A stretch of 64,000 nt of DNA from Terriglobia bacterium (GTDB taxonomy: Bacteria; Acidobacteriota; Terriglobia; JAIQFV01), in contig JAIQFY010000015.1 of assembly GCA_020072965.1 (NCBI GenBank), positions 1 to 64,000 of the forward strand, written 5' to 3'. The position numbers and the translations under genes are program-made. Of the stretch, positions 33,340-42,028 are shown piece by piece (within the stretch, counting starts at the first letter, position 1; each line of letters starts with the position of its first letter). The notes beneath the pieces were generated by a model. It was not told where the DNA came from, did no database searches, and was given only the letters and a program-made list of their open reading frames with translations.

Positions 33340-33606
33340 CTACGGCCTCTCCTCGTCCGTCTCGCTATCCTCCGCAAGGGCTGATTCCACTTCGATCTGG
33401 GCTTCGACCTCTTCAAGCTGCCGGGCCAGATCATCGCGATGCACCATCTCTTCCATGGCTAGCCGGTCGTAGATGTCCTTTTCGTACTTCCTCTTTGTTG
33501 CCTTGGATGCCACCACGTAGAAATCATGGGAAGCTTTTTCCCTGTCGACCGCCTGTTTCAGGATCTCAGCCTGCGCCTTGAGTTCAAGAACCTTCGGGGA
33601 ATCCAT
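33340..33606 (-). CDS. Ferritin-like/rubrerythrin-like mini-protein in the dehydrogenase operon
   Basis: An 88-residue, almost wholly helical protein. The start ATG 33606 has GAGG eight bases upstream and lies 11 bases after the E1alpha stop. EKASHDFYVVASKATKRKYEKDIYDRLAMEEMVHRDDLARQLEEVEAQ looks like one helical hairpin of a rubrerythrin: ExxxxxFY in one helix and EExxH in the next. A full ferritin-like diiron site needs four helices, so it would have to dimerise. The acidic tail (EDSETDEER) is disordered. Its place between E1alpha and E1beta suggests co-expression with the complex; the role is unknown. Confidence 0.75.
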   Translation of the reverse strand: MDSPKVLELKAQAEILKQAVDREKASHDFYVVASKATKRKYEKDIYDRLAMEEMVHRDDLARQLEEVEAQIEVESALAEDSETDEERP

Positions 33607-33617
33607 AGTGTCAGCCT

Positions 33618-34619
33618 CTAATCCGCATACACCCCCGGCAACGCCGTCCCGCAAGGGGCGGGCACTGGTAAAGGACTGGATTCTGCAAATGCCACATCGG
33701 CGTCCAACTCGCGAGTGATTCGGTCGATGATAGTTTGTTGTTCAGCCTGGGTCATAATGCCGTTATTGAAGAGGTATCGTTCAAAGCGGAGAATAGGGTC
33801 TTTCTTCTTCCAGAATTCAAGGAGCTCCGGCGGAACATACTTCGCATCGTCGTGTTCAGCATGTCCCCTCATGCGAAAGGTATTGCATTCAATCAGGGCG
33901 GGGCCTGCGCCCTGCCGGGCCCGTGCGACGGCGGCTCGGGTAGTGTTGTACACCTCCAGCACATCGTTTCCATCGATGGTCGTACCAAAAATCCCATAGG
34001 CTTGTGCAAAGTCAGAGATCCGTGTGTTCTTCATCTGACTGGTGACGGGAGTCGAATAAGCGAACTGGTTGTTTTCGACAATAACGACAAGAGGAAGGTC
34101 TTTCACGGCGGCGAAATTCAAGCCTTCGTGGAAGTCTCCTACGCGGGTTCCCCCATCACCAATGTAGGTCAATGCAACCCGATCTTCGCCCCGAAGGGTG
34201 GAGCTCAGCGCGATTCCCGCCATGACTGGAATCAGGGCGCCCAACATGGAAATGCAGGCCATGACGCCCCGATTGAGGTCCCCGAAGTGAAGGTTGCAGT
34301 CCCTTCCCCCGCTCGGGCCTGAGGAGCGGGCCATATATTGACAAAAGAGGTCCCTGGGTTTGAACCCGCGCACCAGAGTCGCGCCAAGATTTCGAATCAT
34401 GGGGCCAAGCACATCCTGCTTCTCCAGCGCGTAAGCGGTGGCCACCGAGATTCCTTCCTGTCCGAGGCTGGAGTAAAGCCCTCCCACGACCTTACCCTGT
34501 CGGTACAGGTTCCCTAACCTTTCATCGACGCTGCGGTTGAGACGCAGGAAGTAATACAACTCATGAAGCCTGTCCTTCGGAAGGATTTGCGCCGGGTTTG
34601 AAACCCTTTCGGATTTCAA
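33618..34619 (-). CDS. 2-oxoacid dehydrogenase E1 component, alpha subunit
   Basis: A 333-residue thiamine-diphosphate subunit. The cofactor motif runs from GDGGTRVGDFHEGLNFA to ENNQFAYST, the GDG...NN pattern that binds Mg-TDP. The phosphorylation-loop region is FRMRGHAEHDD. HFGDLNRGVMACISMLG lines the substrate site. The first residues (MKSERVSNPAQILPKD) begin with ATG at 34619. It decarboxylates the 2-oxoacid and passes the acyl group to E2. Confidence 0.94.
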   Translation of the reverse strand: MKSERVSNPAQILPKDRLHELYYFLRLNRSVDERLGNLYRQGKVVGGLYSSLGQEGISVATAYALEKQDVLGPMIRNLGATLVRGFKPRDLFCQYMARSSGPSGGRDCNLHFGDLNRGVMACISMLGALIPVMAGIALSSTLRGEDRVALTYIGDGGTRVGDFHEGLNFAAVKDLPLVVIVENNQFAYSTPVTSQMKNTRISDFAQAYGIFGTTIDGNDVLEVYNTTRAAVARARQGAGPALIECNTFRMRGHAEHDDAKYVPPELLEFWKKKDPILRFERYLFNNGIMTQAEQQTIIDRITRELDADVAFAESSPLPVPAPCGTALPGVYAD

Positions 34620-34769
34620 TCCACTTTTTGTCCGGGGATAGGCCGCTTTTCGAGATCCTGGTTCAGAGCGTTTTCGTGAAATAGCTCTCTCCCATCAGCC
34701 GTGATGAAGCGTTTTATGAATTGCTCATGATGAAGCGGTCGCTTGAAGATAATTATAACAAGCTTTCGA

Positions 34770-36164
34770 TCAAATATGAATCGGCAAGTCGAAGGCCGCG
34801 TGGGCGGCTTCACCCACCGCTTCGGAAACCGTCGGGTGGGCGTGAATGGTGTGTGCCAGATCCTCGGCGGTGGCTTCCAGATTGATTGCGGCGCAGGCCT
34901 CGGCAATGAGGTCCGTGGCGTGGGGGCCGATGATTTGCACTCCCAGAATCTCACCAAATTTTTGGTCCGAGACGATTTTCACAAATCCTTCCGGTTCTCC
35001 CAAAATGCCGGCCTTGCCATTGGCCTGAAAGGGAAACTTTCCGATCTTGGGTTGGTAACCGCGGGCAAGGGCCTCCTTCTCAGTCAGTCCCACGCTGGCC
35101 ACTTCCGGGTCGCAGTAAGTGCAGTTGGGGCACAGGTCGTAGTTGATGGGGCGGGGATGACGTCCGGCGACGTGTTCGACCGCCACGTGCGCTTCAGCAA
35201 AGGCAAGGTGTGCCAGTTGCTGCCGGGGAATGATGTCCCCAATCGCGTAAACGGTAGGGACGCTGGTCTGCATGAAGTCATTCACGAGGACAAAGTTGCG
35301 ATCGGTCTGAATTCCGAGCTTCTCCAGGCCAATGCCGGTGGTGTTCGGGGAGCGTCCGACGGCAATTAAAATTTTCTCAGCGTGGATTGAAGAGGTCTTT
35401 CCGTCCGTGCTGTTCTTGACCGTGGCACAGATGCCGTCCTTCTTGATATCGAGCTTCTCGAGCGCAGTCCCGGTCATGACCGCGATGCCCTGCTTTCGGA
35501 AACTCCTTTCCAGTTCGGCGGAGACCTCCTGGTCCTCCAGCGGCAGCATCTGCGGCAGCATTTCAACCAGCGTGACCTTACTTCCAAAACGCGCGTAGAT
35601 TGAGCCGAATTCCACGCCGACGGCGCCGCACCCGATGATGAGAAGCGATTTGGGGACCGTGTCGAGTTCCAGGGCTTCATTGTTAGTGATGACATGTTTG
35701 CCATCGACCTTGATGCTCGGAAAGGCTTTCGGCTCCGACCCGGTGGCCACAATGATGTGCCGGCCTTCAAGGGTCTTCTCCTCGCCCGAGTCGCCTCGGA
35801 CGCGGACGGAAGTGGGGGACTCCAGGGTGCCGAACCCGCGGAAAGTTTCAACCTTGTTTTTCCGCAGTAAGAATTCCACGCCCTTGGCGTTTTTCAGAAC
35901 AATCTTGTTTTTCCGCTGCTGGACCACCTTCAAATCGAGGTTCAGGTCTTTGTAAGTAATCCCGAATTCCTTGGCATGGAGGAATTGCTGGTAGAGCTTG
36001 GCATTGAAGAGCAGGGCCTTGGTGGGGATGCATCCACGCAAAAGGCAGGTGCCCCCAAACCGATCATCCTTCTCGACAAGTGCGGCCTTCAAGCCCAACT
36101 GCCCAGCACGAATGCCGGCCACGTAGCCGCCTGGGCCACTTCCAATAATGATGACGTCGTACAC
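34770..36164 (-). CDS. lpdA: Dihydrolipoyl dehydrogenase (E3)
   Basis: A 464-residue flavoprotein. The FAD motif is IIIGSGPGGYVAG, the redox disulfide is Cys40-LLRG-Cys45 (GGTCLLRGCIPTK), the NAD motif is LLIIGCGAVGVEFGSIYARFG, and the C-terminal HAHPTVSEA holds the His-Glu pair of the partner subunit. It reoxidises dihydrolipoamide of E2 with NAD. It is the first gene of the five-gene dehydrogenase cluster (150 bases before E1alpha). Confidence 0.96.
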   Translation of the reverse strand: MYDVIIIGSGPGGYVAGIRAGQLGLKAALVEKDDRFGGTCLLRGCIPTKALLFNAKLYQQFLHAKEFGITYKDLNLDLKVVQQRKNKIVLKNAKGVEFLLRKNKVETFRGFGTLESPTSVRVRGDSGEEKTLEGRHIIVATGSEPKAFPSIKVDGKHVITNNEALELDTVPKSLLIIGCGAVGVEFGSIYARFGSKVTLVEMLPQMLPLEDQEVSAELERSFRKQGIAVMTGTALEKLDIKKDGICATVKNSTDGKTSSIHAEKILIAVGRSPNTTGIGLEKLGIQTDRNFVLVNDFMQTSVPTVYAIGDIIPRQQLAHLAFAEAHVAVEHVAGRHPRPINYDLCPNCTYCDPEVASVGLTEKEALARGYQPKIGKFPFQANGKAGILGEPEGFVKIVSDQKFGEILGVQIIGPHATDLIAEACAAINLEATAEDLAHTIHAHPTVSEAVGEAAHAAFDLPIHI

Positions 36165-36435
36165 GCTGAAAGTCCTCCGGCAGAATCAGAGCGTGGCTCT
36201 AATTCCAGTTTTCGGAAATGTGAAGACTGAATCGTCCGCGATTATAGCACAAGGAGTTTCGACGCCAAGCAATCCCGGCAGGTGCCCCCCCATTTTCTGA
36301 CGGGGCTTAAATTGTAAGATGCTCCTGTCCCAGCGGAAGAGTCGATTGGCGCAATATCGCCCGTCTCGGCGCGAATGCGACGGATGCAACACCCTCTCCG
36401 CGCCTCCAGGATTATGCGGGGACCACAAGCCGGCG

Positions 36436-36822
36436 CTACTGGATCTTCTCGGCCAGGGCAGCCCGGACTTCCTCGCTGGCGTTAAAAATGCCGCGCACCC
36501 GCACGGACTCGATGACTTCGCCGGCCAGGGCGGGGGAGATGTCCTTTGAAAGGTTCAGCGCGCCAATGACGGTCAGTTTGAGCTTCTTGTGCCTGGCTTT
36601 GAGCCTTTCGAGGTGGGCGCGGTCGTAAGAGGCCACACCCACGAGAAATGAATACAAGGAGACCGCCTGTTGAACCTCGTCCGTGTGTTTTTCCAGCTGA
36701 GACCGGACCGCAGTGCGGATGAAATCGGTGCGATTGGAATAGTGCCCCTGTTCCACCAGCAAGTCAATCTTGCCGAGGTCCACCGGGCTCATGTTAATGG
36801 TGATTTTTTCGCTGCCGGCCAT
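36436..36822 (-). CDS. Ribbon-helix-helix (CopG-type) transcriptional regulator
   Basis: A 128-residue protein. Residues 5-45 (KITINMSPVDLGKIDLLVEQGHYSNRTDFIRTAVRSQLEK) are a classical RHH DNA-binding domain: a beta strand, two helices and the NRTDFIR motif. The rest is helical with a conserved-looking ALNLSKDISPALAGEVIESVRVRGIF segment, perhaps an oligomerisation or ligand domain as in NikR-like or ParD-like regulators, but without NikR His ligands. RBS AAGGAG lies before ATG 36822. The promoter is flanked by ATCCATAT repeats, so autoregulation is likely. No toxin gene lies beside it. Confidence 0.82.
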   Translation of the reverse strand: MAGSEKITINMSPVDLGKIDLLVEQGHYSNRTDFIRTAVRSQLEKHTDEVQQAVSLYSFLVGVASYDRAHLERLKARHKKLKLTVIGALNLSKDISPALAGEVIESVRVRGIFNASEEVRAALAEKIQ

Positions 36823-36836
36823 ATTATCTCCTTGCC

Positions 36837-36888
36837 ATCCATATGGATAGTATTTGGATTATTACCACGAGGTTTCTGCGCTTGTCAA
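36837..36888 (-). promoter_or_regulatory. RHH gene promoter with 12-bp operator palindrome
   Basis: On the minus strand, -35 TTGACA (36883-36888) and -10 TAATAA (36859-36864) have an 18-base spacer. ATCCATATGGAT (36837-36848), a perfect palindrome, covers the predicted start region, where a bound regulator would block transcription. Confidence 0.6.
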
Positions 36889-36893
36889 GAAAA

Positions 36894-36933
36894 AACATCC
36901 ATATACCATCTATATGGATGGTATATGGATGTT
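36894..36933. promoter_or_regulatory. Perfect 17-bp inverted repeat, candidate RHH operator
   Basis: AACATCCATATACCATC (36894-36910) and its exact reverse complement (36917-36933) flank TATATG. It shares the ATCCATAT half-site with the palindrome at 36837. It lies just upstream of the -35 box of the RHH gene. Confidence 0.7.
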
Positions 36934-37253
36934 GCGTTATGAAGGCGACGGTTGTTTTCGTCTCGCTCTTCTTGATGTAGAAATATTTGATTAGGGATAA
37001 CTCGCTTGGTTGTGGAAAGTACGCCTTCGCGCGGAAAGGAATGAACAGGCACAGCGGCCGCTTTCAAGCTCCGGTCCTTGGGAAGCGAGGGATGATCTCT
37101 GTGTGTTTTCCGCGGGATTCCGGCCGTCAAAGCTCTCGCACCTGTGCTCCACGGGTCCGCAGTGCACACTGACCGCAGGTGGTGTCCTGGTTGGATCTCC
37201 AGGCAGACTTCCGAAGTCTGCGGGAGGGCGGTGGTCTGAAAGACTACAAGCGT
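36934..37253. other. Intergenic region upstream of the mla operon
   Basis: About 320 bp without a supported gene. An 8-bp hairpin GCAGACTT/AAGTCTGC with a CCG loop lies at 37203-37221, just before the mla promoter, and could be an operator. Confidence 0.4.
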
Positions 37254-37282
37254 TTGACACGCCAAAATCCATCTGTTTAAAT
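37254..37282 (+). promoter_or_regulatory. Sigma-70-type promoter of the mla operon
   Basis: TTGACA (37254-37259), a 17-base spacer and TTAAAT (37277-37282). It gives a leader of roughly 67 bases before ATG 37356. Confidence 0.55.
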
Positions 37283-37355
37283 AGGCTCCGACAGATCCGA
37301 AGCATTGCACGCCGCCATCCGAGAAGAGGGCGAAAATAGCCGTCTTATCCATCAT

Positions 37356-38138
37356 ATGAGAGATTTGCTGGACTTGATCTTTGAGGCTGTGCTTAACGCG
37401 GTTCTTGAGGTTCAGAATTATACCCTTCACTGCTCCCGCGCCTTCACCAACCTATTCCATCGCCCGCATTATCTGCAGGAAACACTTGTCCAGATGGACA
37501 TCATTGGGGTCGGGTCGCTGACCATCATCTGTCTGACGGGATTCTTCACCGGGGCCGTGCTGGCCATGCAATCGGCCAAGAGCTTGCAATCCTTTGGGGC
37601 GGTGGGATTGACGGGCCAGCTGGTGGCTGTCTCCCTGGTGAGAGAGTTGGGGCCTGTCCTGAGCGCGCTGATGATGGCGGGCCGCAACAGTTCAGGGATG
37701 GCCTCGGAAATCGGATCGATGGTCGTCAGCGACCAGATCCTGGCGATGCGGGCGCTCGGCACCGATCCCAGCAAAAAGCTCGTGACCCCGCGACTGGTGG
37801 CCACCGTGACGATGCTGCCGCTGTTGACGGCCGTCTGTGATTTTATTGGGATATTTGGTGGATACATTGTGTCACGGTTCTTGCTTCACATCTCGTCGGC
37901 GCTTTATTGGTCTACGGTTTATCATAATTTGACTTACAACGATCTGCTGGAAGGCCTGTTGAAACCCTTTGTGTTTGGAGCGATTGTGGCAACGATCGGC
38001 TGCTACTGTGGGATTCGGACTTACGGGGGCACTCAAGGGGTCGGACGGAGCACGACCCAGGCGGTCGTGGCCGCTTCCATCCTGATTCTTGCGGTCGACG
38101 CCGTCTTGACCCGGATCGCTCTGGTGTTCTTCCGATGA
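37356..38138 (+). CDS. mlaE: Phospholipid ABC transporter permease MlaE
   Basis: A 260-residue MlaE/YrbE-family membrane protein: an N-terminal amphipathic helix, then five hydrophobic helices, with GFFTGAVLAMQSAKSLQSFGA and the family core VSLVRELGPVLSALMMAGRNSSGMASEIGSM (the conserved RELGPVL..AGR..S..AAEIG-like motif). It is the inner-membrane channel of the Mla lipid-transport system. ATG 37356 is chosen; an in-frame TTG at 37305 is the alternative. The stop overlaps the mlaF start by four bases. Confidence 0.93.
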   Translation: MRDLLDLIFEAVLNAVLEVQNYTLHCSRAFTNLFHRPHYLQETLVQMDIIGVGSLTIICLTGFFTGAVLAMQSAKSLQSFGAVGLTGQLVAVSLVRELGPVLSALMMAGRNSSGMASEIGSMVVSDQILAMRALGTDPSKKLVTPRLVATVTMLPLLTAVCDFIGIFGGYIVSRFLLHISSALYWSTVYHNLTYNDLLEGLLKPFVFGAIVATIGCYCGIRTYGGTQGVGRSTTQAVVAASILILAVDAVLTRIALVFFR

Positions 38139-38986
38139 CTTCACCCTCCACGTTCCGCATCGAGGCGCCCTCGGCCGAAGCGGTCATTGAAGTGAGGGAG
38201 GTGGGTCTTTCATTTGAGGATTTTCGAGTTCTGGACGGGGTATCCTTCGTCGTCAAAGAAGGGGAAACCAAGATCATTTTGGGAGAGAGTGGGTCCGGCA
38301 AGACGGTCCTCATCAAACTGATTGCCGGTCTGATTCGCCCGGATGAGGGTCAGATATTTGTCAATCATCAGGAAATTACGGCGCTCAGCGAAGACAGGCT
38401 CATGCCCATCCGGAAGAACATTGGGATTGTCTTTCAGGAGACGGCGCTCTTTGACTCCCTGACCGTGCTGGAAAATGTGGCTTACCGGTTGCATGAAGAG
38501 GGAGGACATGATGAAGTAGAGATCGAACAACAGGTGCGTGAGGTTTTGGGATTCGTCGGACTTGAAGATGCCATTCATTTGATGCCGTCCGATCTCTCGG
38601 GCGGGATGCGGCGACGGGTCGCCCTGGCACGGGCCTTGATTACCAAACCCAGGATTATTCTCTATGATGAGCCGACCGCGGGCCTGGATCCTCTGACGGG
38701 GAGGACCATTGTAGAAATGATCTTGAAGTTGCGCTACCGGGAAGGTGTGACATCCGTTTTTGTGACGCACCGGTTGACCGATGCCTTTACGCTCGCCAGC
38801 GAGCGGGTGGTGGTAGCCGGAGGGGAGATTGGCTTTGACACCGTCGATTTAAAGAGTCCACAATCTCCCGATTTGCGTACCTCCTTCATCGTTTTGAAGG
38901 ATGGAAGGATCGTATTCGAAGGGAACGAAAGGGAACTGCTGCAGGCCAAACAGACCGATCCCTTCATCCGGCAATTCCTATCGTGA
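38135..38986 (+). CDS. mlaF: Phospholipid ABC transporter ATP-binding protein MlaF
   Basis: A 283-residue ABC ATPase: Walker A LGESGSGKT, Q-loop VFQETALFDSLTV, signature LSGGMRRRVALARAL, Walker B IILYDEPTAGLDP and the switch VTHRLTDAF. The ALFDSLTV segment and the RHEEG-like helical insertion fit MlaF/MceG ATPases. It starts inside the last codons of mlaE (ATGA overlap) and powers lipid movement between inner and outer membrane. Confidence 0.94.
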   Translation: MTSPSTFRIEAPSAEAVIEVREVGLSFEDFRVLDGVSFVVKEGETKIILGESGSGKTVLIKLIAGLIRPDEGQIFVNHQEITALSEDRLMPIRKNIGIVFQETALFDSLTVLENVAYRLHEEGGHDEVEIEQQVREVLGFVGLEDAIHLMPSDLSGGMRRRVALARALITKPRIILYDEPTAGLDPLTGRTIVEMILKLRYREGVTSVFVTHRLTDAFTLASERVVVAGGEIGFDTVDLKSPQSPDLRTSFIVLKDGRIVFEGNERELLQAKQTDPFIRQFLS

Positions 38987-39067
38987 TTGCTCGTTTGGAC
39001 CGTACGGGTGGGGGCGATGTGCGGAATCCCCGGACGGAGGGCGTGCTCGAGGACCCAAGGAGATCCC

Positions 39068-40141
39068 ATGGCTCAGTCCAGAAAAGTGAGTTTGTCAGAG
39101 TTGCGGGTAGGAGTGCTTGTGGTCGTGAGCTTTGCCATCCTTGTCGTGGCAATCTTTTTCATTAGCGGCAAAGGGGGCGTCTTCACCACACGATTCCACG
39201 TGAAAACTTACCTGCCGGCCGCCTCGGGGCTGAAGGAAGGCGCGCCAGTCTGGCTGGCGGGTGTGGAGGTCGGGAAGGTCGACCGGGTGGCAATCTCGAG
39301 CAACCAGGATCCGCTCCGGGCGGTCGAAATTTCGATGTCGATCAGAAGTGATTATGAGAAGGACATCCGCACCGATTCGAAAGCCCGACTGGGTTCCATT
39401 GGCCTCCTGGGGGACAAGTACATCGAACTGACCCGCGGGATGAGAGGAACGCCTATCGGGGAAGGCGGGACCGTCGAAGGATCGGAGGAGGCAGATATCA
39501 AAAAGCTGGTCGAATCGTCGAACGATTTGCTGGCGAACCTGGATGTGCTCAGTGATAAGGTCAAATCGATCACTGAGAAGATCGACAGGGGTGAGGGATC
39601 GGTGGGTAAATTTATTAATGACCCCACCCTGTACAACAATGTCTCCCATACGGTCCAGGTGGCCTCTGATCTCATGGACCAGATGAAGAGGGGGCAGGGA
39701 TCGATTGGCAAACTTCTGGTCGACACGGAGTTGTATGACCATTTCAATTCGGCGGCAGAGAAGTTGAACCGGATCGCGGATCGCCTGGAGGCGGGCCAGG
39801 GTTCGGTTGGAAAACTCTTGAAGGATGAGACGCTCTACAACGACTTGAGTGAGACCGTGAAGAAGTCGAAAACCATCGTCAGTCGAATCGAGAAGGGGGA
39901 GGGGACTCTCGGGAAGTTGACGACGGATCAGGAACTCTATGACAAGATGAATCGTGCCCTCGACCGGATCACCGCCCTCGCGGATAAGATTGACCGCGGG
40001 GAAGGGACCGTGGGACAACTGATGAATGACAAGGAATTGTACAACAACTTGAATGCCGCCTCGGCGGAGGTCGTCAAGTTGATTTATGACTTCCGCAAGA
40101 ACCCGAAACGCTTCCTTACCATTAAGGTCAGGATGTTCTAA
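39068..40141 (+). CDS. mlaD: MCE-domain lipid-transport protein MlaD, with C-terminal repeats
   Basis: A 357-residue protein; ATG 39068 has AAGGAG five bases upstream. A single N-terminal transmembrane helix (LRVGVLVVVSFAILVVAIFFI) leads to an MCE domain (VKTYLPAASGLKEGAPVWLAGVEVGKV ... ARLGSIGLLGDKYIELTRG). After residue 160 come five repeats of about 36 residues with the core GxGSVGKLxxDxxLYxxL (GEGSVGKFINDPTLYNNV, GQGSIGKLLVDTELYDHF and others). Such repeats occur in long MlaD homologues, and the helices may form a tunnel or bridge across the periplasm. It is the last gene of mlaEFD; no mlaC or mlaA is in the window. Confidence 0.92.
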   Translation: MAQSRKVSLSELRVGVLVVVSFAILVVAIFFISGKGGVFTTRFHVKTYLPAASGLKEGAPVWLAGVEVGKVDRVAISSNQDPLRAVEISMSIRSDYEKDIRTDSKARLGSIGLLGDKYIELTRGMRGTPIGEGGTVEGSEEADIKKLVESSNDLLANLDVLSDKVKSITEKIDRGEGSVGKFINDPTLYNNVSHTVQVASDLMDQMKRGQGSIGKLLVDTELYDHFNSAAEKLNRIADRLEAGQGSVGKLLKDETLYNDLSETVKKSKTIVSRIEKGEGTLGKLTTDQELYDKMNRALDRITALADKIDRGEGTVGQLMNDKELYNNLNAASAEVVKLIYDFRKNPKRFLTIKVRMF

Positions 40142-40165
40142 ATCCGCTCCTGACTTTGATTTCCG

Positions 40166-40194
40166 TTGACATTGTCTTCGCTCTCGATAATAAT
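40166..40194 (+). promoter_or_regulatory. Candidate promoter upstream of the coiled-coil gene
   Basis: TTGACA (40166-40171) with AATAAT (40189-40194) at a 17-base spacing. It would give the gene at 40225 its own transcript besides read-through from mlaD. Confidence 0.5.
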
Positions 40195-40224
40195 TTTTGA
40201 AAGCTTCAAATAGAAAGTTTTCCC

Positions 40225-42027
40225 ATGGCAACCAACGACGAGATCATTATCAAGTTCAAGGACGAAATCCTCGGCACCCTGTCCTCGCAGAATCAGTCCG
40301 TCAAGGACCGCGTAGGAGCGCTTCGCGCCCAATTCCTGGAGAGCTTGAACCAGCTCGAAGGCGACGTCACTACTGCCTCCTCGCCCCTGACGGAGCGGTT
40401 GGAACAGCGACTCCATGAGACTTTCGATTCGTTCCTGAATTCTTCTGAAAGATTAAGTCAACAGGAAGTTACCTGGAATGAAGAGGTTTCCAGACTTAAG
40501 GGCGAGGTCGAACAACTTCAAGGAGAAATCAACAGTCTGCGCCAGGAGAAAGTTGAATGGGGGGAACAGGTCTCTCGGTTCAATGAGGAAACCGCAAGCA
40601 GGAAGGCACAGATTGGGCAGCAGGAAGGGGAGAACACTAACCTGCGGCTTGAAAAAACCCAATTGACCGAACAGATCGCAGCTTTAAGTGAAGAGGCCAG
40701 GAAGCTCAAAGAGGAGGTCGAACTTCAGGAAAGCGAGAAGTCCAGCCTGCGAATCGAGATGGGCCAGTTGAGCGAACAGGCCTTCAGGCTGAACGAAGAG
40801 GTGGGCAGACTGAAAGGGGTCGGGGAACAGTATGATGGAGAGAGGAACAGTCTTCATTTGGAAAAGGCCCAAATGGAGGAACAGATCTCCAAGCTCTCAC
40901 AAGAGTTGTCTGGAAAAAATGAGCTCGCGGATCGTTTGGCTGAGGAGCGGAGGCAACTCGATGAGCGGGTCAACATTTTACAGGAGGAACAGACGAAGGA
41001 AAGGTCGATTGCGTCACAAACTCCGCACCTCCTGCTGCAGCGATTGGTAGCCGCCCTGGATCAGATCGAAGGGAAGAAATCACAGGTCGATATCCTGACC
41101 GCTTTTCTGGATGAAGCGGCCCAGTTTTCTGCGCGTGTGGCCCTGTTTGTGGCAAAGGGTGACATGTTTCTCGGCTGGCGTGCCAAAGGATTCTCTTCTG
41201 ATGCCTTTTCAGATCAAGACATTAAGACGGTTCACTTTTCCTTTGAGAACGAGACGATTCTTCGAGAGACCTATAGCGAGAGACGCGCGATTCAAGGGAA
41301 TCTCCTTTCCCATCGGGACAACGGCCTGTTGCTCCAGCGTCTTGGTGCACCCCTGAACGACTCCTTCGCGGCGGTTCCCCTTGTGGTAAAAGGAAAATCG
41401 ACCGCCGTTTTGTTTGCGGATGGGGGAAACCAGACTGAGGGCACTTATGATGTGGCGGCCCTGGAACTGCTCGTCCGCCTGGTAGCCCTTTCGATCGAGC
41501 TGCTGGCCTATCGGGCTCGTGTGGTGGCGCCGCCGCGGCAGGAAGTCCGAGCAGTAGAGCCGACGGGGGAGGGAGAACCGGTCTCAGCGCCGACCACGAT
41601 TCCTGCCGCCCCGCCGTTCATCCCGAAAATCTCTCCTCCCGTTGAGGAAGTTCGGATGCCTGTGCCCGAACGGCCGCCTGCCGTTGAGCCGCTCCCAGCA
41701 GCCGCAGCCTCGGCAGGGCCTGCCGACAGGGAGCAGGAACTCAAGCTCCACAACGATGCGAGACGATTTGCGCGTCTTCTGGTCTCAGAAATCAAGCTTT
41801 ACAATGAGCAGAAAGTACAAGCAGGACGACAGAGTCGCGATCTCTACGACCGGCTTAAGGAAGACATAGACCGCAGCCGCGAAATGTACATGAAGCGTGT
41901 GTCCCCCTTGGTATCAAGCAAGGTCGATTACTTTCATGATGAATTGGTACGCACGCTCGGCGAAAATGACCCCGGAGCTCTGGGCAGCGATTGCCCCGGA
42001 CCCATGATCGGGGCGGCGGCGGAATAA
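40225..42027 (+). CDS. Coiled-coil protein with GAF-like domain, unknown function
   Basis: A 600-residue cytoplasmic protein (no signal peptide or membrane helix). Residues about 70-270 are a long coiled coil with repeated LKxEVExLQxE and LSEQAxxLNEE units. About 275-430 resemble a GAF-type sensor domain (LLLQRLVAALDQIEGKKSQVDILTAFLDEAAQFSARVALFV ... FAAVPLVVKGKSTAVLFADG). A Pro-rich linker follows, then a C-terminal helical domain (LHNDARRFARLLVSEIKLYNEQKVQAGRQ ... DLYDRLKEDIDRSREMYMKRVS). The last block is often seen at the end of acidobacterial regulators. Its place between mla and a lytic transglycosylase suggests a cell-envelope role, by context only. Confidence 0.8.
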   Translation: MATNDEIIIKFKDEILGTLSSQNQSVKDRVGALRAQFLESLNQLEGDVTTASSPLTERLEQRLHETFDSFLNSSERLSQQEVTWNEEVSRLKGEVEQLQGEINSLRQEKVEWGEQVSRFNEETASRKAQIGQQEGENTNLRLEKTQLTEQIAALSEEARKLKEEVELQESEKSSLRIEMGQLSEQAFRLNEEVGRLKGVGEQYDGERNSLHLEKAQMEEQISKLSQELSGKNELADRLAEERRQLDERVNILQEEQTKERSIASQTPHLLLQRLVAALDQIEGKKSQVDILTAFLDEAAQFSARVALFVAKGDMFLGWRAKGFSSDAFSDQDIKTVHFSFENETILRETYSERRAIQGNLLSHRDNGLLLQRLGAPLNDSFAAVPLVVKGKSTAVLFADGGNQTEGTYDVAALELLVRLVALSIELLAYRARVVAPPRQEVRAVEPTGEGEPVSAPTTIPAAPPFIPKISPPVEEVRMPVPERPPAVEPLPAAAASAGPADREQELKLHNDARRFARLLVSEIKLYNEQKVQAGRQSRDLYDRLKEDIDRSREMYMKRVSPLVSSKVDYFHDELVRTLGENDPGALGSDCPGPMIGAAAE

Positions 42028-42028
42028 A

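Noticed and set aside
36436-36822. Antitoxin of a toxin-antitoxin pair
   Set aside because: The RHH domain fits, but no small toxin gene (ParE/MazF/HicA-like) lies within 500 bases on either side, and the protein is longer than usual antitoxins.
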